Positions 46,469 through 54,724 of a stretch of 64,000 nucleotides of DNA are shown in pieces. Position 1 is the stretch's first letter. The number at the start of each line of letters is the position of its first letter. The translations under genes were made by a program, and so were the position numbers. The stretch covers positions 4,571,237 to 4,635,236 of the forward strand of contig NC_015177.1 in assembly GCF_000190735.1 (NCBI RefSeq), written 5' to 3'. The notes under the pieces were generated by a model. That model saw only the letters and a program-made list of their open reading frames with translations. It searched no databases and was not told where the DNA came from. The stretch is from Pseudopedobacter saltans DSM 12145 (GTDB lineage Bacteria > Bacteroidota > Bacteroidia > Sphingobacteriales > Sphingobacteriaceae).

Positions 46469-46861
46469 TTAAGTTGTAGCGGCCAGCCAGCTTTGTACGA
46501 GAGAAGTTATTTTTCCCTTATTTAACTCTATATCATTAATGTCCTTTAATGTCAGTACGGCCCGGTCGTTACTTTTCCAATCCAATAATCCAAAATCGTT
46601 AGCTAGTAGTTTTTCCTCTGGTTGAGCTTGTGTTTTAGCTCCACGATGAAATATAATTTGAATCTGATTTGGAGGGTATAGCTTCATTGTTATTCTATCT
46701 GCATCTTTTATGTGATAGTTGGGTGCATTCCATTTCATATTCTCCTCCAAATTTTCGTTTGCGTTCAGAATGATATAACGTAAATTTTGAATTTCATTCC
46801 TCAGGGGAAGATCTAAACGATCCATATTTTCGCTTACTTCATTATTTATTCGATTATCCAT
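46469..46861 (-). CDS. DUF1801-family protein
   Basis: A 130-residue soluble protein of the DUF1801 (YdhG-like) fold. Recognisable pieces are LRNEIQNLRYIILNANENLE, MKWNAPNYHI, ITMKLYPPNQIQIIFHRGAK and SNDRAVLTLKDIND. The function is unknown; relatives resemble iron-chaperone frataxin-like folds. It follows the lipoprotein genes by 5 bp on the same strand and is probably co-transcribed with them. Confidence 0.82.
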   Translation of the reverse strand: MDNRINNEVSENMDRLDLPLRNEIQNLRYIILNANENLEENMKWNAPNYHIKDADRITMKLYPPNQIQIIFHRGAKTQAQPEEKLLANDFGLLDWKSNDRAVLTLKDINDIELNKGKITSLVQSWLAATT

Positions 46862-46866
46862 AATCT

Positions 46867-47256
46867 TTAATTTACGACGACCTGTTTTTCTATAAAAGTA
46901 TCCTTAGCTGATTTAAATTTAAAGTTATAAGTTCCGGCTTGTTTAGGAACAAAAACATAATCTTCCTCAAAACTAATAAAAGCTTGTGTGCAAACGCAAC
47001 CTCTGTTTTGTCCCTTGGCAATAACCTCGATAGTATTTTCAGTTCTCTTTTCATTAAACCGGGAAAAATTTCCGCATCCGTTATGATAACTAAGTTTAAC
47101 TTTAAAGGTCAAAGGGGTATTAACGGTGCCAGAACTTGTTACAGATACATCTGTGGTAAGAAGTTCTATATCATAAATACAATCTCTCTCTTCGTCCTTT
47201 GAACAACAGGAACTAATAAGGAGGCAAATAAGGATAATAACAAATGTGTTTTTCAT
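46867..47256 (-). CDS. Tandem lipoprotein paralogue 3
   Basis: A 129-residue lipoprotein (lipobox region LLISSCC). After a short linker comes a compact beta domain with SSGTVNTPLTFKVKLSYHNGC, then GCVCTQAFI and a C-terminal FVPKQAGTYNFKFKSAKDT. These blocks recur in the two genes upstream. The domain looks like an Ig- or invasin-type beta sandwich. The function is unknown. Conserved Cys in NGC and CxC could form disulfides or bind metal. Confidence 0.78.
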   Translation of the reverse strand: MKNTFVIILICLLISSCCSKDEERDCIYDIELLTTDVSVTSSGTVNTPLTFKVKLSYHNGCGNFSRFNEKRTENTIEVIAKGQNRGCVCTQAFISFEEDYVFVPKQAGTYNFKFKSAKDTFIEKQVVVN

Positions 47257-47273
47257 ATCTGATTTTAGAGTTA

Positions 47274-47663
47274 CTAGTTTAAGATAACTTGTTTTTGAAT
47301 GTAAGTGTCGCCAGAAGACTTAAATTTGAAAGTATATGTTCCGGCCGTCTTAGGTATGAAAGTATAGTCCTTTTTAAGAGTAAATGCTATATCTGTACAT
47401 ATACAACCCATATTCATTCCCTTGGTTACTACAGTGATAATATTACCGTCTTTTTTTTCTTCAAATATTTTGAAATCGCTACAACCATTATAAAAGCTGA
47501 GTTTCACTTTGAAAATTATAGGTTCATTAACAGTTCCGGAACTTTCGGTAGATATTTCTATTGCTGGGATATCAATCTCATAAATACAATTGTCGCTCTC
47601 TTTTTTTGAAGAGCAAGAAGTTATAAGGAAATAAATAAAGGTGATAACAAGTGTGTTTCTCAT
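47274..47663 (-). CDS. Tandem lipoprotein paralogue 2
   Basis: A 129-residue lipoprotein (lipobox LITSC). It is the closest paralogue of the gene at 46867, with the same blocks SSGTVNEPIIFKVKLSFYNGC, GCICTDIAF and FIPKTAGTYTFKFKSSGDT. The 17 bp spacer after it and the one before it share GATTTTAGAGTT, so gene plus spacer were duplicated together. The function is unknown. Confidence 0.78.
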   Translation of the reverse strand: MRNTLVITFIYFLITSCSSKKESDNCIYEIDIPAIEISTESSGTVNEPIIFKVKLSFYNGCSDFKIFEEKKDGNIITVVTKGMNMGCICTDIAFTLKKDYTFIPKTAGTYTFKFKSSGDTYIQKQVILN

Positions 47664-47680
47664 GTAGATTTTAGAGTTTA

Positions 47681-48058
47681 CTATTTTACAACAATTTGTT
47701 TCTCAATATGTGTGTTTGAAGATGATTTAAATTTAAGAATGTAGGTGCCTGGCTTTTTCGCTAAAAAAGAATAGGTAACAATTGTTTCTGTAATAGACGT
47801 TGTGCAATATAGACAGGTTTCTTGTGTTATTTTAGCTGTAATCTCTCTCTCGAATTCACCTTTACTTTCCAATTTATAGAAATAATCACAACCATTTAAA
47901 ATAAGGGATAAATCTAAATTAGTTAATTGATTTACGGTAGTCTCTTCCGGAGAATTTACTTCGTAAATATAAGTGCTTGCCGTTTTTTTGCAACTTTTTT
48001 CTTTGCTACATGACAAGGAAATAATGCAAGTAAGTAATAAACTTAAAAAATACCTCAT
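47681..48058 (-). CDS. Tandem lipoprotein paralogue 1, more diverged
   Basis: A 125-residue lipoprotein (lipobox SLSC). It keeps the paralogue pattern in weaker form: VNQLTNLDLSLILNGCDYFY, CLYCTTSI and FLAKKPGTYILKFKSSSNTHI. The second Cys motif is C-x2-C rather than C-x-C. It is the promoter-proximal gene of the three and is divergent from the PBP4-type gene. The function is unknown. Confidence 0.75.
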   Translation of the reverse strand: MRYFLSLLLTCIISLSCSKEKSCKKTASTYIYEVNSPEETTVNQLTNLDLSLILNGCDYFYKLESKGEFEREITAKITQETCLYCTTSITETIVTYSFLAKKPGTYILKFKSSSNTHIEKQIVVK

Positions 48059-48143
48059 GTCATTTGTTGGTTTACTTAATTCTTCAACGTTTAGCTTTTT
48101 ATATAAATTGGTTGTTTTTATCTATAATCCCTTTATTTGTACT

Positions 48144-49520
48144 ATGAAAAAAATCTTTGCTATCTTACTTATTTCAGCGATAGGGAACTCTTCTTTCTCC
48201 CAATCCATTACTGATAAGTTAAAAACGGCCTATGCAGCTTTTTCAAAGGACGCTCAATTAAAGTACGCAACAAGTTCTTTAATCGTTACAGACAGAAATA
48301 CGAATAAGGTGATTTTTGCACAAAATGAAAATGTCGGCTTAGCTCCTGCCTCTACTTTAAAAACAGTTACTTCAGCAACTGCTCTGGCTATTTTAGGTGA
48401 AGATTTTCAATTTAAGACAGATATCCTTTATACTGGAAGTATTTCAGGAAATACCTTGAATGGGAATATCGTTATTAAAGGAAACGGGGATCCGACGTTG
48501 GGAAGTGATAGATTTTCAACAACCTCTAAAGATATAGTTTTAGAGAAAATCTTATCTGCGATTCAATCAAAAGGTATTAAAAAGGTAAATGGAGAAGTAA
48601 TAGCTGATGATGGAGTCTGGGATTCACAAAGTATTTCCGAAGGTTGGATATGGCAGGATATGGGGAACTATTATGGTGCGGGAAGCTCTGCAATATGCTG
48701 GGGTGAGAATGAATTTGAATTGAGGTTTAAACCAGCTACGTCAACAGGACAGGATGTTCAATTGCTTTCGGCTAGTGTTCAATACCCGTTTTTAAATATT
48801 ATTAATGAGTTAAAAACAGGCGATTCAGGTACAGGTGATCAGGTTTATGGTTATTCTTCACCATATTCTTCAGTGGTCTATTTAAGAGGTACATATGCTG
48901 TTAACTTAAATAAGGCAATTCGTTTTTCGTTGCCGGATCCGGCATTAGCATTCGTTTATGATGTAAGCGAAGCTTTGTCTAAAAATGGTATATCGACCAA
49001 AGGCTATAAAACGACAAGGTTGGATACATCAAAGCAAAATCTTCAGGGAACGGTTATACTAAGTATTCAATCTCCGCCTTTAAAAGATATGGTCTATCAT
49101 TTTAATCAAAAAAGTCTCAATTTATACGGAGAGCAGATGCTTAGAGCTATTGCAAATGATGAAGGAAAGACAATTAAAGGTGGCATAAAGAGTCTGCAGA
49201 ATCATTGGCAAAAACTAGGTATTGATAAAAACACGTTGAATATTTATGACGGAAGCGGATTGGCTCCGGCAAATAGAGTAACATCAGCTACTATGGCCAA
49301 CGTCTTAAAATGGGCAGACGGCCAGCCTTGGTTTACTGCATATTTGAATAGTTTTCCATTATATAATAACATGAAAATGAAAAGCGGTACCATTGGCGAT
49401 GTACTGGCTTATTCAGGCTACCATAAAAATTATTGTTTTACCATTATAGTAAATAATTATAGTGGTACAACCTCGGCAATGAGACAAAAGATGTTTACAT
49501 TGTTAAATAACCTGAAATAG
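48144..49520 (+). CDS. dacB: D-alanyl-D-alanine carboxypeptidase/endopeptidase (PBP4 type)
   Basis: A 458-residue serine peptidase of family S13 with a signal peptide ending SFSQ. The active-site triad motifs are Ser70-T-L-Lys73 (APASTLKTVTSAT), SxN (QKSLNLYGEQML) and KSGT (MKMKSGTIGDV). It trims or cuts cross-links in peptidoglycan in the periplasm. I chose ATG 48144 because the signal peptide begins there; the frame stays open 57 codons upstream and overlaps the divergent lipoprotein gene. Confidence 0.93.
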   Translation: MKKIFAILLISAIGNSSFSQSITDKLKTAYAAFSKDAQLKYATSSLIVTDRNTNKVIFAQNENVGLAPASTLKTVTSATALAILGEDFQFKTDILYTGSISGNTLNGNIVIKGNGDPTLGSDRFSTTSKDIVLEKILSAIQSKGIKKVNGEVIADDGVWDSQSISEGWIWQDMGNYYGAGSSAICWGENEFELRFKPATSTGQDVQLLSASVQYPFLNIINELKTGDSGTGDQVYGYSSPYSSVVYLRGTYAVNLNKAIRFSLPDPALAFVYDVSEALSKNGISTKGYKTTRLDTSKQNLQGTVILSIQSPPLKDMVYHFNQKSLNLYGEQMLRAIANDEGKTIKGGIKSLQNHWQKLGIDKNTLNIYDGSGLAPANRVTSATMANVLKWADGQPWFTAYLNSFPLYNNMKMKSGTIGDVLAYSGYHKNYCFTIIVNNYSGTTSAMRQKMFTLLNNLK

Positions 49521-49621
49521 TGAATGAAATTATAAACTTAATGTTCATTAAAATCGGGAATTAACGCTGAAATAGCAATACGGATTGGATTGATTTTTGT
49601 ACATCCTTTCATGTCAATTAG

Positions 49622-49630
49622 AAAAGGAGG
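49622..49630 (+). promoter_or_regulatory. Strong Shine-Dalgarno sequence
   Basis: AAAAGGAGG lies about 7 bases before the ATG at 49637. Such a full match to the 16S anti-Shine-Dalgarno sequence is unusual in Bacteroidota, where leaders generally lack it, and no other gene in this window has one as strong. Confidence 0.6.
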
Positions 49631-49636
49631 TTTATT

Positions 49637-50086
49637 ATGAACCTGGTACACAGAATCGAACATTGGGGCGATTACTATCACTCCAAGGCTACAGATGTAA
49701 TTCGCATTTGTTTAGGCGTAATCATCCTGATAAAAGGGATAACCGTGATTATGAGCAGAGATGCCGTTTATTCCTTGCTAATAGAAAGTGGGAAGTTTGA
49801 CCTTTCTAGTGTATTATTAGCTATTATTGTGCACTATATTGTGTTTGCACATATTCTAGGAGGAATATTTCTGATAGTAGGCTTGTTAACAAGGTTTGCT
49901 GCAGTTATTCAAATCCCCATCTTATTAGGTGCTGTTTTCTTCGTTAACATAGCTAAAGGCTTTACATTCTTCAATTCTGAATTATGGCTTTCCTTAATTG
50001 TTTTGCTATTGTTAATTATGTTTTGGATAATTGGTGCCGGGCCCTATTCCGTAGATAATACCATTAAGCGTAATCGGCAATATTAA
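49637..50086 (+). CDS. DoxX-like membrane protein
   Basis: A 149-residue protein with four predicted membrane helices (about 20-40, 58-78, 84-104, 112-132). The pattern fits the DoxX/DoxD-like superfamily (RICLGVIILIKGITVI; HILGGIFLIVGLLTRFAA). The biochemical role is uncertain; relatives are tied to thiol or redox balance. The start is fixed by the strong ribosome-binding site just upstream. Confidence 0.75.
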   Translation: MNLVHRIEHWGDYYHSKATDVIRICLGVIILIKGITVIMSRDAVYSLLIESGKFDLSSVLLAIIVHYIVFAHILGGIFLIVGLLTRFAAVIQIPILLGAVFFVNIAKGFTFFNSELWLSLIVLLLLIMFWIIGAGPYSVDNTIKRNRQY

Positions 50087-50148
50087 TAGTCTTATAATCA
50101 TATAATCATGTAAAATCAAATATTACAATGCTCTGATTGAGTTTTTTA

Positions 50149-50156
50149 TATTTTTG
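50149..50156 (+). promoter_or_regulatory. Candidate -7 element for ispH
   Basis: TATTTTTG matches the Bacteroidota -7 consensus TAnnTTTG exactly. I see no TTTG at the usual distance upstream. If used, transcription would begin close to 50162, leaving ATG 50173 rather than 50158 as the start. Confidence 0.3.
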
Positions 50157-50172
50157 TATGAACTTAAGAGAT

Positions 50173-51021
50173 ATGGGACACAATTTAAAGGTTACTATAG
50201 ATAGTGATTCTGGTTTTTGTTTCGGAGTAGTGTACGCTATTGATATGGCAGAAGATATTTTGTCTGAAGATGGATATTTGTACTGTTTAGGCGATATTGT
50301 ACATAACGATGAAGAAGTAAGCCGTTTAAAAGCCAAAGGGTTAAGAATTATCAATCATGATGATTTGAAAACTATCAGCAATGAAAAAGTATTGATACGG
50401 GCGCATGGCGAGGCACCTGAAACCTATAAATTAGCTTTAGAGAATAATATCACTTTAATAGATGCTTCGTGTCCTGTGGTTCTTAAATTGCAGAATAGGA
50501 TCAAATCAAGCTATGACTCAAATGAAAAAATTGTGATTTTTGGAAAACACGGTCATGCAGAAGTTGTAGGTTTACAAGGACAAACAAATAACGATGCATT
50601 GGTTTTTCAGAGTATAGAAGAATTGGAACAACTTGATTTACCTGCGAAATTTACATTATACAGCCAAACAACAAAATCAACCGATACCTTCTATCAAATT
50701 AAACAAAGTCTGTTAGATAAAGGCTATGATTTAAAAGCGAACGATACCATATGCCGCCAGGTATCTAATCGCGACAAAGATTTACCAGAATTTGCCAAGA
50801 AATACAACAAGATAGTCTTTGTGTCTGGCAAGAAATCTTCTAATGGGAAAGTGCTTTATGAGGTATGTAAAAAACATAACCCCAACACATTTTTCGTAAG
50901 TGGCGTAAATGAATTGGAGAAAGATATGTTCAGGGAAGGTGATACCGTAGGTATTGCGGGAGCAACATCTACTCCAATGTGGTTAATGGAAGAAGTAAAG
51001 CAAGCGTTAGAAGCATTTTAA
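50173..51021 (+). CDS. ispH: 4-hydroxy-3-methylbut-2-enyl diphosphate reductase
   Basis: A 282-residue iron-sulfur enzyme, last step of the MEP isoprenoid pathway. The three cluster cysteines are in SGFCFGV, DASCPVV and DTICRQVSNR. Substrate residues are in GDIVHND, IRAHGEAP, GKHGHAEVVG, KSSNGKVLY and GATSTPMWL. The start is uncertain: ATG 50158 would add five residues (MNLRD), but a -7-like box immediately before it favours 50173. It lies 12 bp before hemH, probably in one transcript. Confidence 0.96.
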   Translation: MGHNLKVTIDSDSGFCFGVVYAIDMAEDILSEDGYLYCLGDIVHNDEEVSRLKAKGLRIINHDDLKTISNEKVLIRAHGEAPETYKLALENNITLIDASCPVVLKLQNRIKSSYDSNEKIVIFGKHGHAEVVGLQGQTNNDALVFQSIEELEQLDLPAKFTLYSQTTKSTDTFYQIKQSLLDKGYDLKANDTICRQVSNRDKDLPEFAKKYNKIVFVSGKKSSNGKVLYEVCKKHNPNTFFVSGVNELEKDMFREGDTVGIAGATSTPMWLMEEVKQALEAF

Positions 51022-51032
51022 GAAGGTTTTGA

Positions 51033-52052
51033 ATGAGAAAAAAAGGAATTTTACTTGTCAATTTAGGTACGCCCGATAGTCCTGAAACCAAAGATGTCCG
51101 TACTTATCTCGATCAGTTCTTAATGGACGGTCGTGTGATAGATATCAATCCAATAGGAAGAAATTTATTAGTTCGGGGCATAATTGTTCCAAAAAGAGCC
51201 AAGAACTCGGCCAATATTTACAAAGAAATTTGGACAGAACAGGGCTCGCCATTGTTGGTTTACAGCTACGAACTTCTCGATTTAATAAAAGAGAGGTTAG
51301 GAGAGGAGTATCACGTAGAACTGGCTATGCGTTATCAAAATCCTTCGCTGGAAAGCGCATTGGATAAAATGCGGCAGCTAAATGTTGATAGCATTAAAGT
51401 AATTCCGCTTTTTCCTCAATATGCTTCTGCGACAACAGGTTCTATTCATCAGATGGTGATGGAAGTTATTAGCCAATGGCAAGTCATTCCACCTCTTCAG
51501 TTTGTAAATAACTATTGTGATCACAAGGGAATGGCTAAGATTTTTGCAAAGAATGCCAAAAGATATTTGGACGCAGAGAAATGGGATCATGTCTTATTTA
51601 GTTATCATGGCGTTCCTCAACGCCAAATGAAAAAGGCCGATGTTTCGAAGAAACATTGTTTACAGGTAGAGGATTGTTGTAAGACTTATACAGATACCAA
51701 TAAATTCTGCTATACAGCGCAGTGTTATCAAACAACAAAAGTAATTGCCGAAGAAATCGGGCTTTTAGCAGATGAATATACATTGTGCTTTCAATCCAGA
51801 TTAGGGAGCGAGCCGTGGATGCAGCCTTATACCAGTACTGTTTTAAAAGACCTGGCAGATAAAGGAAAGAAAAGAATTTTAGTGCTGAGTCCTGCTTTTG
51901 TTGCCGATTGTATCGAAACAATATATGAAATAGGGGTAGAGTATCAGGAAGAATTTCATTCCTACGGAGGCGAAAAGGTGCAAATGGTAGAAAGCCTGAA
52001 TGCCGACCCGGAATGGGTGGATGCTTTGGAAGATATTATTCTAAACCGTTAG
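51033..52052 (+). CDS. hemH: Ferrochelatase
   Basis: A 339-residue enzyme that inserts ferrous iron into protoporphyrin IX, the last step of haem synthesis. It begins KGILLVNLGTPDSPE; the active-site His is in FSYHGVPQRQ and the Glu in QSRLGSEPWMQPYT. A Cys-rich stretch (HCLQVEDCCKTY ... FCYTAQCYQ) is usual in the Bacteroidota enzymes. It follows ispH by 12 bp and precedes the Xre-RES pair by about 48 bp. Confidence 0.97.
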   Translation: MRKKGILLVNLGTPDSPETKDVRTYLDQFLMDGRVIDINPIGRNLLVRGIIVPKRAKNSANIYKEIWTEQGSPLLVYSYELLDLIKERLGEEYHVELAMRYQNPSLESALDKMRQLNVDSIKVIPLFPQYASATTGSIHQMVMEVISQWQVIPPLQFVNNYCDHKGMAKIFAKNAKRYLDAEKWDHVLFSYHGVPQRQMKKADVSKKHCLQVEDCCKTYTDTNKFCYTAQCYQTTKVIAEEIGLLADEYTLCFQSRLGSEPWMQPYTSTVLKDLADKGKKRILVLSPAFVADCIETIYEIGVEYQEEFHSYGGEKVQMVESLNADPEWVDALEDIILNR

Positions 52053-52099
52053 GTGGAAAATATTCTTTTGTTTTGAGAAAAATTTCTATATATTAGAAT

Positions 52100-52576
52100 A
52101 TGGACTTAAAAAATAAAAGAAAGAAGGCCAAGCCTTATGCGGTGGATCAAAATCATCAGAGTACTGTAGAAGAGACAATTTCATTTTATCATACATTATA
52201 TGATAATCCGGTTTCTTTGTTGTCGGTAGCTAAAAGTGGTTTGCAGGCTAAAGCTGCCTTAGATTTTATATCTGTGTCTGGTTTTACCTACGATCAATTT
52301 CAAGAGACATTTAAAACAACGGTAAAGACTATTCAGAACTATGCAGGTCAGGATCTAAAGTTAGATGCCGCATTAAGCGAGAAATTGTTAAAATCTTTTT
52401 CTTTATTCGAGCAGGGTATAGAAGTTTTTGGTTCTGTAAAAGCCTTTCATGATTGGCTTAATATGCCTTCAATTGGATTAGGAGATCGGGTACCATTCGA
52501 AATAATGGATACCATTACGGGAATTACTTTAATAGAAGAAGAATTATTGCGTATAGCTTACGGAGCTTTAGCATAG
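52100..52576 (+). CDS. Xre/MbcA/ParS-type antitoxin
   Basis: A 158-residue antitoxin of the Xre-RES class. The N-terminal helical DNA-binding part (about 35-95) shows AKAALDFISVSGFTYDQFQ and FKTTVKTIQNY. The C-terminal DUF2384/ParS toxin-binding domain has FGSVKAFHDWLNMPSIGLGDRVPFEIM. It neutralises the RES toxin and probably represses its own operon. Its TAG stop overlaps the GTG start of the toxin by one base. Confidence 0.9.
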   Translation: MDLKNKRKKAKPYAVDQNHQSTVEETISFYHTLYDNPVSLLSVAKSGLQAKAALDFISVSGFTYDQFQETFKTTVKTIQNYAGQDLKLDAALSEKLLKSFSLFEQGIEVFGSVKAFHDWLNMPSIGLGDRVPFEIMDTITGITLIEEELLRIAYGALA

Positions 52577-53028
52577 TGGAGGTGTTTAGAATTACTTTGG
52601 CCAGATACGCAGGAGAATTGAAAGCTTTCGGAAGAGCTGCTCTTTGGAACTCTAATGATGTTGATGTGATTTATACCTCATCGTCTCAATCTCTCGCTTG
52701 CTTAGAGAATGTTGTTCATCGAAATAGTTTGGGACTTAACGCATTGTTTAAAGTGATGAGTATTGAGATTCCTGATAACTTAAGTGTTGAAACCATCAAT
52801 CTGAAGAATTTAAAGGAAGACTGGAGTTCATTTAGAAATATAAGTAATACACAAAAAATAGGAGATGAGTGGGTGAAATTGAAAACCTCTCCAGTTTTAA
52901 AGGTACCCTCTTCCATTATTCCTTCTGAATTTAACTTTTTGATTAATCCCTTGCATCCTGACTTTAAACGTGTTAAATTGCTAGGGTCAGAGATATTTGT
53001 TTTTGATAAAAGAATTAAAGATAAATAA
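52576..53028 (+). CDS. RES-domain toxin lacking the conserved active-site Arg
   Basis: A 150-residue RES-domain protein. RES toxins degrade NAD+. Visible are VFRITLARY at the start, YTSSSQSLACLE (Tyr33, Glu44) and LKVPSSIIPSEFNFLINPLHPDF. Relatives I recall read GRAARWNS, with an Arg 10 residues before the Tyr. Here residue 23 is Leu (GRAALWNS, codon CTT where CGT would be Arg). Tyr33 and Glu44 keep the expected spacing. The toxin may be weakened or dead. GTG 52576 overlaps the antitoxin stop, and doxX follows 1 bp after its TAA. Confidence 0.88.
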   Translation: MEVFRITLARYAGELKAFGRAALWNSNDVDVIYTSSSQSLACLENVVHRNSLGLNALFKVMSIEIPDNLSVETINLKNLKEDWSSFRNISNTQKIGDEWVKLKTSPVLKVPSSIIPSEFNFLINPLHPDFKRVKLLGSEIFVFDKRIKDK

Positions 53029-53029
53029 T

Positions 53030-53428
53030 ATGATTAATAAACCTTTATCCTACATTCTCCTTCGTTTAGCTATAGCAATGAGCATGTTAGGGCATGGAAT
53101 AGTCCGAATTCCTAAGTTGGATACATTTGCAGAGGAAATGGTAAAGCAATTCGAACAGTCTGTTTTACCACCGCAATTAGTCTTACCGTTTGGTTACATC
53201 TTACCTTACGTAGAACTATTGGTTGGAGTTTTTATGCTGGTAGGATTATTTACCAAACAAGCTATAGTTGTTGGAGCAATTACTATGATAGTGCTGATTT
53301 TCGGTAGTTCTATGATTGAAGCCTGGGGAGCAATACCTTCGCAACTTATTCATATTCTGTGCTTTGTTTTGCTTCTTTCTTATCAGCAATATGATAATTA
53401 TTCTTTAGATAAGTCCTTTCGCAGATAA
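53030..53428 (+). CDS. DoxX-family membrane protein
   Basis: A 132-residue membrane protein with about four helices. It shows the DoxX pattern LRLAIAMSMLGHGIVRIPKLD, a PPQLVLPFGYILPYVE block and LVGLFTKQA. Its ATG is 1 bp after the stop of the RES toxin, so it shares that transcript, but I know of no functional link. Its last 24 bp overlap the 3' end of the Kdo transferase gene on the other strand. Confidence 0.85.
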   Translation: MINKPLSYILLRLAIAMSMLGHGIVRIPKLDTFAEEMVKQFEQSVLPPQLVLPFGYILPYVELLVGVFMLVGLFTKQAIVVGAITMIVLIFGSSMIEAWGAIPSQLIHILCFVLLLSYQQYDNYSLDKSFRR

Positions 53429-54658
53429 ATTCCCATATATTTTGTTAATGATGATTTCACTGGCGCCAATATTCAGTGCTACATATTCTTTTGCTTTTTT
53501 TGCAGCCTGATTTCTGTAATTTTCATCAAAAGCCAGTTTGTCAAGAACGGAATTTAATTCTTGTTGTGTACTGTAACTGAATCCTGCCTGAATATCTACT
53601 AAATCCTTTGCTTCCTGGAATTTATGATAATTAGGGCCGAAAACCACGGCCTTGCCCCAGGCAGCGGCTTCAAGTGTATTATGTATTCCGGATTTGTTAA
53701 AACCACCTCCAATATAGGTTAAATCAGCTTTGCTGTATAATGTGGATAGCATTCCTATATTGTCAATGATCATCACATGATAATTGCTTAGCTCTTGGTC
53801 TGCTATTTGAGAATGACGAATAACGCTACCTTTAGGAAATAATTTTATGATTTGTTCTATCCTCTCTTCGTCAATTTCATGCGGAGCAAACATCGCTTTC
53901 CATGATCCGAAATTTTTGGTAATCCAAGGGGAAAGATTGGCTTCATCTTCAGGCCATGAGCTTCCTATGATAAATAGTTGGTGTCTTCCGCTAAAGCTAT
54001 CTATGAAAGGTAAGTCCTTCAGTTTTTTAGCCAAATCGTTTACACTATCAAATCTGGTGTCACCAGAGAGCGTATGATTATTTAAGCCAATTTTACTTAG
54101 TAACTCTTCGGACTGCTTATTTTGAACAAAAAAATGAGATGCATAACTTAAAATCCTTCTGTTGAAAGAACCGTAGGATTTAAAGAAAATTTGATTGGGT
54201 CTGAAAATAGCAGAGGTTACATATAGGGGAATCCCAGCTTGATGTGTTTCTTTAAAAAAATGGAACCAATATTCGTATTTGTTGAAAAATGCGATTTCTG
54301 GATTAAATATTCTTAAAAAATCCCGGGCATTACTTTTAGTATCTAATGGAAGATACAATATATAGTCGCCAAGATGAGAATTTTTACGAACTTCATAACC
54401 AGAAGGAGAAAAAAATGTAATGACAATTTTTTTATCAGGAAACATCCCTCTAATTCTTTCAATTAAAGGTTTGCCTTGTTCAAATTCACCTAAAGATGCA
54501 AAATGGAACCAAACTGTTTTTTCCTCAGGAATGCTTTCCCATTTATTTTTCCAATTTTTCCTGCCCTCGATCCATAGTTTTGCTTTATTGTTAAAAAGAG
54601 CAGCGAGCGATGCAAGCAGGAAAAAAAAATGTATCCCGATGTTATAAAAAGTAAGCAT
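53405..54658 (-). CDS. waaA: 3-deoxy-D-manno-octulosonic acid (Kdo) transferase
   Basis: A 417-residue glycosyltransferase that adds Kdo to lipid A precursors. It starts with a membrane anchor (IGIHFFFLLASLAALF), then WFHFASLGEFEQGKPL with the catalytic Glu, FNKYEYWFHF, and the C-terminal GT-B segment GGGFNKSGIHNTLEAAAWGKAVVFGPNYHKF. It is monocistronic and divergent from ugd. Confidence 0.95.
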   Translation of the reverse strand: MLTFYNIGIHFFFLLASLAALFNNKAKLWIEGRKNWKNKWESIPEEKTVWFHFASLGEFEQGKPLIERIRGMFPDKKIVITFFSPSGYEVRKNSHLGDYILYLPLDTKSNARDFLRIFNPEIAFFNKYEYWFHFFKETHQAGIPLYVTSAIFRPNQIFFKSYGSFNRRILSYASHFFVQNKQSEELLSKIGLNNHTLSGDTRFDSVNDLAKKLKDLPFIDSFSGRHQLFIIGSSWPEDEANLSPWITKNFGSWKAMFAPHEIDEERIEQIIKLFPKGSVIRHSQIADQELSNYHVMIIDNIGMLSTLYSKADLTYIGGGFNKSGIHNTLEAAAWGKAVVFGPNYHKFQEAKDLVDIQAGFSYSTQQELNSVLDKLAFDENYRNQAAKKAKEYVALNIGASEIIINKIYGNLSAKGLI

Positions 54659-54724
54659 TTAAAAATTCTAATTTATTAACTTCGTCAAGTTTAAAGATTT
54701 TGGATTTAACTTTATAATTTACTT

